From: Alitta virens
Lineage: Eukaryota; Annelida; Polychaeta; Phyllodocida; Nereididae
NCBI GenBank assembly: GCA_932294295.1
Contig: OW028576.1
Coordinates: 22,203,227 to 22,267,226, forward strand
Length of the DNA: 64,000 bases
Reading direction: 5' to 3'
Positions 25,270 to 35,370 of the stretch are shown here, one piece after another. The notes beneath the pieces were generated by a model. It worked only from the letters and a program-made list of their open reading frames with translations, made no database searches and was not told the origin of the DNA. Each line of letters opens with the position of its first letter. The first letter of the stretch is position 1. Made by a program: the position numbers and the translations under genes.

Positions 25270-25640
25270 ATTAGGGTATGCTGCTGCAGCAGCCTATGTT
25301 TTATACTCGAGCAATCTTAAAGACGCTTTACAGTGAGCAGTTATTGGGTTGAACTTATTTTGAAAAGCCTCCAAGTTAATGTGTTGGGTGGCCCCCTTGG
25401 CTCTCCAGCTCAGCTCCTTTGGGAGTATACATACAATGCTCAGGGACACACATTTTTCACATGTGCTCAGACTGATCATCCTTCTGGGTCTATCAATGTG
25501 TTGAGCCAGGTAACCACTCATCTGCTGGGTGGACAATATCAGTGAAGACTAGGGGCTGCCCAAGGGCCACAAACAGAAAGTGCAGTACATGAGGCTCGAA
25601 CTCGGTCCCTTGGGATTGGCAGTCGTGCGCTCTACACTAC
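25270..25640 (-). repeat. tRNA-derived SINE family 3, near full length
   Basis: On the minus strand the unit starts GTAGTGTAGAGCGCACGACT (A-box-like) and continues to GACCGAGTTCGAGCCTC (B box). It runs through a body of about 300 bp and ends in TGTAAAGCGTCTTTAAGATT, a tail reminiscent of conserved 3' tails of invertebrate SINEs. Frames at 25294-25545 are incidental. Confidence 0.75.
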
Positions 25641-26117
25641 ATTGAAAGCAATGTAGAATACAATGGAATGGAGTTGGCCTGAACACCACTCGCTGTGATA
25701 ATGACATGGTCTGAAGGCCAGGTTCCAGTACAATTTTTCAAATACACAAGTAGGTGAGTGAATTTAAAAAAAGCAATGATTCCAGGTAAACTTCAATTTT
25801 AACAATACAGTATTCTTGATGATTTCATTGGAATGAGGATATCCCATGTGTTAGATTAATTTGCCTGGAATCTTAAGAGATATTTTAATTCAAGGTCTAG
25901 TTTCTTGTTTGACTAATGATGCAAATTGGAGATAGTCTATTCCCACCAATCGAAAGAGAGCAGTGTCATTCCGTGCCAAGGTATATTGTCTACTTGGCCT
26001 TGCATTTAAGTATCTTATTAGCCTTGGGATAACGTTGGCTAAATACTACTAAAAATCCATCATTATGGACAAAAGCGCTTCATCATGTTAGATAGCCATA
26101 AGTTATTATTTTACATA

Positions 26118-26560
26118 TGCAGCTGGGTGACCTAATGGTTAAGGGATCCGCCAGTTCCATATTGGCCAGCTCTGCTGAAGGTTTTTGGTTGTTGAGCTAC
26201 ATCCCAGCTGGATGTCAATTGCACGAGATGTCAAATTGGAGGTGCCTTGTACTCGGGGTATGACAGTATGTTGAGGCAAGTAAAAGGCCCCAACCATGGG
26301 GTAAATGTGTCACATGGAATGGAATCCAAACCTTATCATCTCATCATCATTACGTCTGCTTCTGGCAGCTGGTCATATGAGATGGCTAAGCTTCAAACCC
26401 AGCAGCATTGAGACATATGAACAGCAAAATAAGGAGCGTGAGCAAAAATATCTATCTATCTATTAATCTATCGATCTATCTTCCTATGTATCTATCTTTC
26501 TATCTCTCCATCTATTTATCTATCTGTCTATCTATCTACCTATCTATTTATATATCTACA
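26118..26560 (+). repeat. tRNA-derived SINE family 1 with TATC tail (fullest copy)
   Basis: CAGCTGGGTGACCTAATGGT followed by TAAGGGATCCGCC forms a tRNA-like A-box head; the B-box zone is degenerate here (GAAGGTTTTTGGTTG) but intact in the copy at 34320-34507 (CAGGTTCGATCCTC). The body has GGAGGTGCCTTGTACTCGG and ATGGGGTAAATGTGTCACAT, and the 3' end runs into a TATC microsatellite (26446-26560). Confidence 0.8.
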
Positions 26561-26561
26561 T

Positions 26562-26709
26562 GGCGAAATGTGCCACGTGCGTTTTCCATGCGTTTGGATA
26601 AACGCACCTGGCACGCATGGTTTTCATCTCATTATAATTAGGCAAAAACCATGCCTTTTCCATGCGTTTATCCTTCTCATGGAAAATGCACGTGGCACAT
26701 TTGGCCATG
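26562..26709. repeat. Small palindromic MITE, about 150 bp
   Basis: The left arm ACATGGCGAAATGTGCCACG and beyond pairs with the right arm ...CGTGGCACATTTGGCCATGT. An inner stem of ACGCATGG and CCATGCGTTTATCC also pairs. The element directly abuts the TATC tail of the preceding SINE. No coding content. Confidence 0.8.
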
Positions 26710-27350
26710 TATGTATCTGAACTTTCAATGCCAATGTTGCTACTAGCGTGATAATTTTACTACCATTCTTACCACTACTACTACATTTAATGCTTTAGCA
26801 ATATATTTACTACCCTTATGCTTTACTTGATATATATATATATATACCATGGTTGTCACTTTGGCAATTCTGACTTAATTTACACTAAAATGCATGTAGG
26901 ACTCTGGTCCAGCGTTAATCAATACTTGGGATCTAGCTAGATATATCGCCCTGTAGTACACCACTGAGTGTTCTGCCAATGAATAGATCATACTAACTAA
27001 GAAAAATTGGCGTTTGTTTTGATTAAGGGGCTAAAGGTATGCATAGCAAGTCATGTCATCACTTTTGTGCATGATTGGGCTTGATTCATGGTATAGGGGT
27101 GTTCGGGTCGGGCGGGGTTGGGTCCTTGCGCATGCTCTTGGTCCATGCTGTTGGGCTATGATATGTGCCTATGGTTTATGCACACGACATAATGAGCAAT
27201 CAATGAATTTATGGTAGATATATACAGTCGCATTAATGGCTTAGTTATAAATTTGAAAAATAGTATCTCAGCCATTGATAGTATAGCAGAATGTGATAAA
27301 GTGCGGTTCATTTGGCTTCACAATTGTGCTGTTCGCAAACAATGTCGTTT

Positions 27351-27502
27351 TAGTCCAGCTGAGATGTGCAGAATATTGGCAGAATTGTGGGTTTGATGAT
27401 AAAAGCATGAAACTTGGTACAATTGTTAATATATGTATGAAGATAGATTTTAGCTATGGACCCACTTTCAAATATTCAAAATGGCCGCCATTTTCAAGAT
27501 GG
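27351..27502 (+). repeat. Left terminal inverted repeat of the 5.9 kb element
   Basis: It pairs with 33138-33279. Conserved blocks are TAGTCCAGCTGA at the tip, TTGATGATAAAAGCAT, TAGCTATGGACCCAC and AAAATGGCCGCCATTTTC, the last close to YY1-type AAGATGGC sites. The middle of the repeat has diverged. Confidence 0.85.
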
Positions 27503-27826
27503 TGACATGACGCAATTTTCTAAGTAATCTATATATTTATTGTTTTTTTTTTTTATGCCCACTATAGATTTTCAGTTGACAAAAAGCCCATGAAATATAT
27601 CTAAATGCTACAAGTAGCTTTGGGTAATTATTTAGTCCATTTAAATTGTTTCAAAATGGCGTAATTTTTCAAAATGGCCACCTTTAAAGAGTTAAAATTT
27701 AACAAAAACAAAATAATGAAAACAATTTCAATCATTTTATACAGTTATTTCAATCTTGTTTAGCAAAAACTAATTGATAGTCATCTTCCACATCTGGTTT
27801 CATAATTGGATGTGATTTAATCACTT

Positions 27827-29392
27827 TCAGTCTCTGTCACACTCCCCGCCACATTTACATAGTGCAGTACATAACAGCATTGCCTTCACACATTTGCATC
27901 TTCCACGACACCCATTCTCAATTTTGCACCCACAATTGATTAGTTCATTACAACATGTCGAGGCTTGTTGTAAACATGTCCAATATGGTACCCACATATT
28001 TGATTTGTCTTTCTGCCAACCCCATTCACCTGGATTACCACTCTCAGCAGACGGTTCTAAACATTTACCCCAAATGAGACTCGCTTGGTATACTGCTCTT
28101 TTAGTGTGTTGAAGGAGAGCAGCTTCTGTGGGTGGAATGTTATCTATTGCCCTTCCTTTTCTAGTGAATAGGTCCTTCCTTGCTTCATTAACCTGTATAC
28201 ACACACTAGTTTTATCATACATTAGTATAACAAAACGTTCTACTTGATCCATTGAGTTTGAAACTGCCTCTAGTGATTGTGCCCTACTTAAGATTTCAAA
28301 TACAGGTGAAATATCTTCAAAACATATCCACGTATCCCATGCAGTTTTCTTTCCTTTGTTAGCGAAAGATGAAACTTGATCGCATCCTGTGAAGGCATGA
28401 AAGAATAAAAGACCACTTGATTTTGAAGGTCCAAGACCATTAACGATTTCATGAATGGCAAGGTATCGAAAATATTTGCCTACTCCAAAAGCCACCCAAA
28501 GCTCACTTGCAGCAATTTCTGGAAACATAGAAATGGCAATGACAACTACATCCGTATCAACAGTTCGCAGCATGACGCGTCTCAAACCATCTTGTGCAGC
28601 ATCTTGTGCATGTAACAACATCCTGGTATCTGCTTCTTCCTGTGTACATGGTGATAACCGGCTAGTATCTTTAGGTTGCCAGCTGAGAACATCTTCCCCT
28701 TTAGTAGTAATAACCTGTTTTTGATCTTCCAAATCAGGTTTTGAAGCTTTCAACTCTTCCGATATGTACCCAAACAATTCAGTTTTATTGTCATCAACCC
28801 TGAGGAAGGCTTGCCAGTTACCAGGTACTCTTGAATCTGGTAACACACGTCTCCTGACACCTTTGCCTCTTTTGTCCCTGGTTGAGGCTTTCAAACTATC
28901 TGGACGGTATTTATCCCAAACAATATCAAGACGATCAACAGATCGTAAGTGATCGTGTATGTACGGCAAGAATACATCTTTGAAGTAGTCCTCAAATGTC
29001 CTGCTGCCACGAGGTTGTAACATGTTGATGATTGCCGCGCCATCTATTATCAAAAAATCTACATCTGGAGCTTCCTCGTATTTTTCGCTCATCTTTTCCA
29101 ATGGAACTAAAAGATCTGATTTGGACCCAAGACGCATAGTTCCAAACAGTGAGAGAGATGGTGGATAAGACTGATTTTCATGGCGGAAGAATTCGTCGAG
29201 GTCACCGTTTCTGACTTGACATGACACATACAGTTGTGAAAATAACGAACAGTTCTGTTTCAAAGACATTATCTGTTGCTTTTCTTTCGTGTCAGTTTTG
29301 TTTTCCTGTCGACTGAACAGCAGAAGCTTGTTTTGTTTGATCGGAATGTACAGTGATTTAGATTTCTCTTCAAGTCTCTCGGTAACAAACTG
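27827..29392 (-). CDS. Element gene, 3' part: FEN1/asteroid-like PIN nuclease and Cys-rich C-terminus
   Basis: The frame continues in phase from the TGA at 29393 for about 40 codons to an ATG at 29269 and then 480 codons to the stop. Numbering from that ATG: residues 71-80 (DFLIIDGAAI, Asp76) fit the first strand of XPG/FEN1-type PIN nucleases; 114-135 (DIVWDKYRPDSLKASTR) fit the 'VFDG...K..R' strand; 210-214 (QEEAD), 238-240 (DTD) and 294-297 (TGCD) line up with the EAEA, DxD and GSDY acidic motifs of FEN1. All acidic positions are kept, so the fold could be catalytic. Residues 439-477 hold about 12 cysteines in C-x-C and C-x2-C patterns resembling a CXC (tesmin/TSO1) domain. The family relation is motif-based; what substrate it cuts is unknown. 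Confidence 0.8.
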   Translation of the reverse strand, partial: QFVTERLEEKSKSLYIPIKQNKLLLFSRQENKTDTKEKQQIMSLKQNCSLFSQLYVSCQVRNGDLDEFFRHENQSYPPSLSLFGTMRLGSKSDLLVPLEKMSEKYEEAPDVDFLIIDGAAIINMLQPRGSRTFEDYFKDVFLPYIHDHLRSVDRLDIVWDKYRPDSLKASTRDKRGKGVRRRVLPDSRVPGNWQAFLRVDDNKTELFGYISEELKASKPDLEDQKQVITTKGEDVLSWQPKDTSRLSPCTQEEADTRMLLHAQDAAQDGLRRVMLRTVDTDVVVIAISMFPEIAASELWVAFGVGKYFRYLAIHEIVNGLGPSKSSGLLFFHAFTGCDQVSSFANKGKKTAWDTWICFEDISPVFEILSRAQSLEAVSNSMDQVERFVILMYDKTSVCIQVNEARKDLFTRKGRAIDNIPPTEAALLQHTKRAVYQASLIWGKCLEPSAESGNPGEWGWQKDKSNMWVPYWTCLQQASTCCNELINCGCKIENGCRGRCKCVKAMLLCTALCKCGGECDRD

Positions 29393-30668
29393 TCAGTACT
29401 GTTCTTTTCCAAGCGTTTCAACTTTTCTAATAGTTTCTGCAACACGTGGGTCAACAATATCACGTGTGTCAAGAATCAACAAATCAGAACTTTGCTCTTG
29501 AAAAGGATTACCCATCGCCTCAAAAACGTCACACAAGGTTTGGACCTGCTTTGAGAATGTAGCCTGTTTACTTTTAACCTGTTCGTGATGTCGAATATCA
29601 GGGCCTTTACTTTGGTCTCGTTTGATCTCTTCTTGTGCTGATTCGAATTCATTGATCAATCTGGCCATTTCCGGTCCCGATACCATCCAACGCTGTAGTT
29701 GTATCATATTCTCCGTCAATCCAATCGCTCCACCATCTCCTTTGACAAGCTTGTTATTCTGCTCGTGCGCTTGATCGATTGCTATAGACGAGAACTTACT
29801 GTGGGATTTACGTATCACGAATTTTCCATCTTCAAACTTCACTGCCACACTTGGGGCTATACTTGTCAGAGCCATCATATCACGCAGATGAACTGGAAGC
29901 CATCTGGCATAGTTTGGATGATCTAATGCAAAAAACCATGGTATCAGCTGTGCAATAGAATCCTTGTACAAACTGAAGTTCCCTTCTCTCAATGATCTAA
30001 CAAACAACAGAATCATCAACTCAAATCGCAAAGTGACAGACCAATAGTGGAAAAGAGGACTGTCTATTTCACTTTGTTCGCGCCATTCCTCGAACGATAC
30101 TGAACTCTTCTCTGGGTCTTGATCATCTAGAAACAGTTTATATGACCTTTTCATCAAGATGTACAGTGCGCACGCTGTCACTTCATGTGCATGTCGTGAT
30201 CTTGAAACATGTGACGCTTTCAAAAAAGAATCTGCGGTTCCTGATGAAGCAATACCTGCTTGACTCAATGCACTTGTCCATCCACTGTTTTCCAACCAAT
30301 TTCCTATAGTTCTGAGTGCGGCTATCTCTATGTGAAGACCACCGAACAAGACTACTATTTGTTCCTCTGAAAATATGTTGGGCCAATTCCACTGAATCGC
30401 CTTTGCAAGTGCATACAAGGGTTGGTCACATGTCATCACGGGTATCTGATTAGGATTCAGAAAATGAACACTTTGTTTGATTACCGTCATCGAATGTCGA
30501 ATCATGGCCATTGATTTAGCCTCTTCTTGAAACATGGGTAATAAAGAGCTTATATCTAATGGTGCATCTACATGTGCTGCTAACAGATTTGCATGAAATG
30601 CTGCCCATGAATACTCCATATTGTCATTATCTTCTGCTTCAATCCTATCTCTCACATGATCCAGCCAC
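29393..30668 (-). CDS. Element gene exon 2, central conserved region, ending at an in-frame TGA
   Basis: From the acceptor at 30668 the frame is open for about 425 codons to a TGA at 29393. Recognisable blocks are VMTCDQPLYALAKAIQW (Asp near 30427), VVLFGGLHIEIAALRTIGNW (near 30360-30290), a segment with SLREGNFSLYKDSIAQLIPW and FFALDHPNYARWLPVH (Asp near 29920), and IAIDQAHEQNNKLVKGDGGA (near 29785-29730). The isolated acidic residues after hydrophobic strands would suit an RNase-H-like (DDE) fold, but this is a guess from pattern only. The ATG at 30751 lies inside the intron and is not the start. The TGA is followed at once by a continuing open frame in the same phase (to 27827), so it is most likely a disabling substitution in this copy. 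Confidence 0.8.
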
Positions 30669-31198
30669 CTGAAATTTAATGTTATGATATTTCTATATAT
30701 AGTGTTAGTAAGTGAGGCTTGGCAGACAAGACACATCCTTTCAGAATCCAATGGATACTTGTAGTAGTTTGATCAAATTACAATACATGATTATTTAACA
30801 GTTTAGAGCTGGAAACCAATTCAAACAAAGACTTGAATTAACTAATAGTCATTAGTTTCAGAAAGGATGATCAAGGACAATGCATGCAGTTATATATTGA
30901 GGTATATACGAGTTGTTATGTAATGTATGTACTAGAGCAAAGACAATGTGCAGAATATGAATGAGGTAAGTAATGCTGATATAGATCTATAGGTAAGTAT
31001 TGGTATATAATTATTAGTGGCTGTGCATATGTGATAAGCAGACTTGTATTATATGTGCAATAAATGTGAAAGCAATAGCAATGTACATGTTTGGCTACAT
31101 TGTGGATTATATTACTAGATTGGCGGTTGTATTTGTCATACATCACTTGATTTCGTCTCTTCTAAGGAGGTAACTGAAAATAAAAAAGGAAGACATAC
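30669..31198 (-). other. Intron of the element gene (GT-AG, 530 bp)
   Basis: Donor AG|GTATGT at 31199/31198 and acceptor AATTTCAG|GTGG at 30669/30668 on the minus strand. Two bases of exon 1 plus one base of exon 2 make an Arg codon, so the reading frame continues into the long frame of the next exon. The intron is AT-rich with no open frame. Confidence 0.8.
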
Positions 31199-32949
31199 CT
31201 GTATTCCAAATTCATAGCACTTGGTATTTCATCACCATTACTTATCATAGGACAATGGACAGTTGGAATTTCTGGTTGTTCTTTTGGTACAACAATAGGT
31301 GGTACAACCCTATACGATTCTGGCAAAGGTTTGAAACTTTCCCGTTTGGATGAGGTTACATCGATTGGTGTGCTTGGTCTCTCAACGCCCTCATTACCAA
31401 TAACTGGATGCTGGAATAATGAAATAGCCGTGCCATGTAAAGAACCATGTGCAGTAGTTGAGCTTGGGTTGTGGTCAATATTATCTACAGCTGCTGTTGT
31501 GCTGACACCATTCAGAAGTTTTGCAGGACAAACGACATTTTCAACGTTGAAGGTTTCACAGATGGAATTCCCTAGTGCTGTAGATATCTGCATAACTCTA
31601 TCATATGATATTGACATACCCAAACTGAACAATTTGTCTACAAGTCCTCGTTTTCTGGTTTCAGCATGTAGTAGGAGACCTAAGTACATTGGGAGTGGCG
31701 GTTCTCTGTCTGTTGAATGTTTCAAAGAAGTTGAGTCCTTTCTTTTTCGGATATAGGAATTAAACTGAAGCAACTGTGAAATTGTGAGTGTTGACTGTGC
31801 TTCTATAGAATTACTAGATTGTGTCTGAATATTAGGACCACCTAGAATCATTCCTACTAAAGTTTTCAGGGACTGTGGAACAGAGTTCTGTTGACAACCA
31901 TTTTCAAAGCTTCCTTGGAAAATATATTTGGATTTCATCATATCTTTTCGGACAATCTGTGCTGCTTTGGACAGGATCATTGCGTCATCGTCATAATTTC
32001 TCATGGTGGCTTGCTTTAATGCACCACCAACATCTTCATTGAAAATGAAGAGTACATTGCGGCCTTGTTTATGGGCCTGTAAGTCAGGAATTGCTGCAAT
32101 GATTCGGTTTTTAAGTTCGGTAGAATGCACCCGTCCATCGGTGTTCAAACCAAACTGTTGGCGACGAGATATGTACAACTTAGTTAAATCTGCTAATTTG
32201 AAAATCAGAGTAACATCAGCGTCAGTGCGCGATTCCTCAATGTAGGCTACAATTTCTGCAAGAACAATGCCATCAATAAAGTTTTCCTCACTTTCTGCAG
32301 TTATCTTTTGTGGCCTGGCTTTGTTGTACAGAGCGACCAGACATTTCCTGTGGTAAATTGCTTCCTGCGAAATCATGTCTCCAGCACTTAATTTTGCCAA
32401 AAGCACAGTATCTTGCAGTTCAAGAGCACATCTACGTACCTTCATGTCGATATCAAAAGTTGATGCTTTGTGGAGATCACCCGAATCATCACCACAGAAG
32501 AAACAATCCTTGGTCATAGTTTTCGTTGCGCTGCCAACGCTCCGTCTTGTCAACTTACTTGCAGTCTCATCTGGATGGTCGGTCCTGTCGCCTTTTCTTT
32601 TCTGTTTTTCGTGTCTTTCGATCTTTAAATCGGAAAACTTATTTCTACAAGTTTTGTGCCACTTTGCATTACGTAGTTGCAAATTGTATGCCAATCCTTT
32701 CTCATAAATCACATCTTCGAATTTAATTTTGATCGGAAACCAGTCGATACTTTTGCATCTCTCAAAAGTTATCTCAAACGTTTTGTAGCCTGTCCCTACT
32801 TCTACATCAGATCTTTTACTGTTTGCAGGGCACTGTAGACTTTCTAATGTTCTTTCTTGACAAAACATGCATTCTTGCCAATCAAAGTCTGTTGGTGTAA
32901 CAGAAGATGAAGGCGTCTGTGGATCTAAAATTTTGCACGGTTTTGACAT
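31199..32949 (-). CDS. Element gene exon 1: double zinc-binding N-terminal region
   Basis: This exon starts at an ATG at 32949 and encodes about 583 residues up to a donor, CAG|GTATGT, at 31199/31198. Two putative zinc modules of the form C-x2-C...H-x2-C are visible: C27/C30 with H98/C101, and C149/C152 with H200/C203, separated by a basic patch (residues 110-140). A conserved middle segment includes ISRRQQFG, ELKNRIIAAIPDL and FIFNEDVGGALKQ, and later MYLGLLLHAETRKRGLVDKL, where the family has a regional 'LTGSRK/SYDxV' block. The ORF runs 12 codons past the donor before a stop, consistent with intron read-through. The zinc modules may bind DNA ends, as in many transposases, but that is inference. 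Fairly sure it is genuine coding sequence: 595 open codons and splice-phase agreement. Confidence 0.8.
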
Positions 32950-33137
32950 TTTATCTTCTCAATGTTTATGGGCTGTAAATACATCTATGGACCTGAAAAA
33001 ACATTTAAAGTATTAATAATTGACATATTGACCATATCTCATTGTTTTATGTCTTTTTTTTCAGCTACAAAAAGTCAATGCAAAAATTATTCACATCATA
33101 CAACATGCAAAATCATTGATTTTATATGCATTGGCGG

Positions 33138-33279
33138 CCATCTTGAAAAATGGCCGCCATTTTGAATTTTCAAGGTGGGTCCATAGCTAATGTTATTAAG
33201 GGTGTCCATTACTACTACCATGCCAAATTTGATGCTTTTATCATCAACCCCTCAATTTTAGCACGATTCAGCTGGACTA
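33138..33279 (-). repeat. Right terminal inverted repeat of the 5.9 kb element
   Basis: Counterpart of 27351-27502. In reverse it reads TAGTCCAGCTGAATCGTGC, then GGGGTTGATGATAAAAGCAT, TAGCTATGGACCCACC and AATGGCGGCCATTTTTCAAG. Confidence 0.85.
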
Positions 33280-34319
33280 TTTACTTTCTTTCCCTGAAAT
33301 TGACTCTAGACTAGTAAGAATCACTCAAGCATGGTAATTGTCATGTCTCAAGACAATGTTGTACTTGCTGCACTTCATTGCATTTTGCAGTAATATTTGA
33401 TCCAACGTACTACTTCTAATGCACCTGACGACTTAAACAAATATCTAGTCTGAGATTAATATTCTATTTAGCTCAGTGTTTACCCTGTGAGTTGTAGAAT
33501 ATATATTTAGTCTAATGAGAAATTCTAATGTTTATCTCGAATCTAGAACAACTGAAGTCGTTTTAATATGGAGATGAAATTGAAATTTTAGTATGTAGCA
33601 TTTTATCTGGAATTTACTACATACAGTGTAGGAGTTACGTCTATTTTAGACATCATTTGTACATAAGCAGCATGTAATAACTCTTGAAAAGACTAGAACC
33701 TTTACCACCGGCTTTCGGCATCAGACTAGAGCTAAATGCACAGCAAAGAGAACCAACATTAATGCCGTGCTAACTAATATGGGAAGGTTAAAGCTTGGTT
33801 GTTTTCATCAATGCCTCTGATGTTGTTTTACATCCTTGGAAGATGTCATACATCACGGTTCAGCATCACTGGCATTAATCATGCAAGAATGTGCTGCTTG
33901 CAAGACTTCTGATGTGACGCTCCCGAAAAGGATGGCTCTCCTGTTCGGGAGACTCGTGATGTCATCAAAAGGATTCCCCGAGATTCCCCACTCTGACTGA
34001 AGAGCCCGGATGTAAGGTATTTCCTTACAGTGATTAGGACGAATTGATGAGCACAGATTTGATAGGGAAAGAACTAACTAAAGAGGTATTGAGATTGAGA
34101 TGAGGGGGAGAAAGGATTGAAGAGGAGAAAGGTGAAAGATAAGGACAATTAGACTTTTATTCAAAACTCAGTATTTACAAATGAGAGACCTTTATACGCA
34201 ACCCTACAAACACACAAACAATTTTCAACATATTGTGAAGAGCCTGTATTTTGTTGCCAGGAAATAAATGTCTATATGCCTATATGCCTGTAAGCTAAGT
34301 CAACTTATATGACCAGCTC
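33280..34319. other. No recognisable gene
   Basis: Mixed-composition unique-looking sequence; the purine-rich patch 34090-34145 has no frame of interest. Confidence 0.45.
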
Positions 34320-34507
34320 ACGGAGGCAAATGTAATGATGAGATAAGGCTTGGAAAGTTGAAGTTGGGAGTCCACACCATGTTACACATCTACCTCATGG
34401 AATGTATGAAGAGTGCCTGGTCTGAGGATCGAACCTGGGACCTTCAGCAGAGCTGGCCAATATGGAATCGGCAGATGCCTTGAACATTAAGGCACCCAAC
34501 TGCGCCT
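34320..34507 (-). repeat. tRNA-derived SINE family 1, copy with intact B box
   Basis: On the minus strand: CAGTTGGGTGCCTTAATGTT head, TCCATATTGGCCAGCTCTGC, then CCCAGGTTCGATCCTC (near-consensus pol III B box), then a body with GTAACATGGTGTGGACTCC. The body lacks the ACTCGG part found at 26.2 kb, so it is internally deleted. Confidence 0.8.
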
Positions 34508-35204
34508 TTAATTTAATCACATTACAGCAATATTATATTCATACTGTTAGTTAAATGTAGTGAAAACGATTATTTTGAAATTGATTATTACTTGAAAAAA
34601 TTGCAGTTTTTCGCTTAATTGGATAAACACATATAGATGGACATATCAAGATTACAGGCGCTACTCTACAGGTGTTTCAAGTATTCTTTTAAATGGGTAC
34701 CAAAATTATTTTCATTCTCGTTATTATACAATATTCAGAAGAAATCTAGAAGCAAACTTGTGGACTACAAAACAAAGTGCATAAATATCTTATATAGTAT
34801 TTTCCAAAAGTATTACCAAAATGTCTTCACAGCATTGAGATAGTTATTCAAGTACGACACTCGGCATGTTTTTCACCTTACACCTAGGCCCTAACCCTGA
34901 GTCGCGAGGTAATAATTTCATGTGACTCAGCTAAGTGGCGTAACTAGGACCTATGACGCCTCACTGAAGACTGTGTAGTTCAGGAAGTCCTTACTAGGGA
35001 TAGACCTATCAGTCTATATTATCTAACTCTCTTGGGAGTTCACCCTGCCCTGGAGAACTGCCAAAACTACGGATGTCTTGTGGGTGGGTCTATGCTAATT
35101 TTTATACTATTAGTTTCGTGTCATTAGCCACACAGCTAGACATAATTTGTTAACGGAAACGACGTCTGCATTTTCTTCAAAACCAAAAGTAGTTATCCTC
35201 ATCT

Positions 35205-35370
35205 AGGGGAGAGTGTGGAACAGTGAGACAAGCACCCTATAGTTTCAACACAATGAAGGTTATAACACTGCCCTTTGCAATTTTGCCAACACTACATAAC
35301 CACTAGAATGTTTCATTACCGGCAAGAATTAAAAGCATGAAGTGCTTGAAATTTCACTTTTTACGCTGTC
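35205..35370 (-). repeat. Dispersed repeat, inverse copy of 4725-4880
   Basis: Reverse complement of the 4.7 kb copy, with matching blocks GGGCAGTGTTATAACCTTCA and GCTTTTAATTCTTGC and the CTCTCCCCTA end. Confidence 0.75.

Larger units (their letters stand above)
27351..33279 (-). mobile_element. 5.9 kb inverted-repeat element carrying a large nuclease-like gene
   Basis: The left end (27351-27502) and the reverse complement of the right end (33138-33279) share TAGTCCAGCTGA, GGTTGATGATAAAAGCAT, TAGCTATGGACCCAC and AATGGC(C/G)GCCAT...TTTCAAGATGG in the same order. The outermost symmetrical TA on both sides suits a TA target duplication. One minus-strand gene fills the interior. This is seen directly; that it is (or was) a mobile unit is inferred from the repeats and from my recollection that such proteins are multicopy in cnidarian, molluscan and echinoderm genomes. 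I could not assign a named transposon superfamily. Confidence 0.8.

Noticed and set aside
25600..25640. Possible tRNA gene (A- and B-box-like sequence)
   Set aside because: No cloverleaf with acceptor pairing; it is the head of a SINE with a body and tail. The same holds at 21.46, 34.42, 39.1 and 43.3 kb.
30751..30753. ATG as start of a separate central protein in the 5.9 kb element
   Set aside because: It lies inside the predicted intron; the splice phase joins exon 1 to the frame beyond it.
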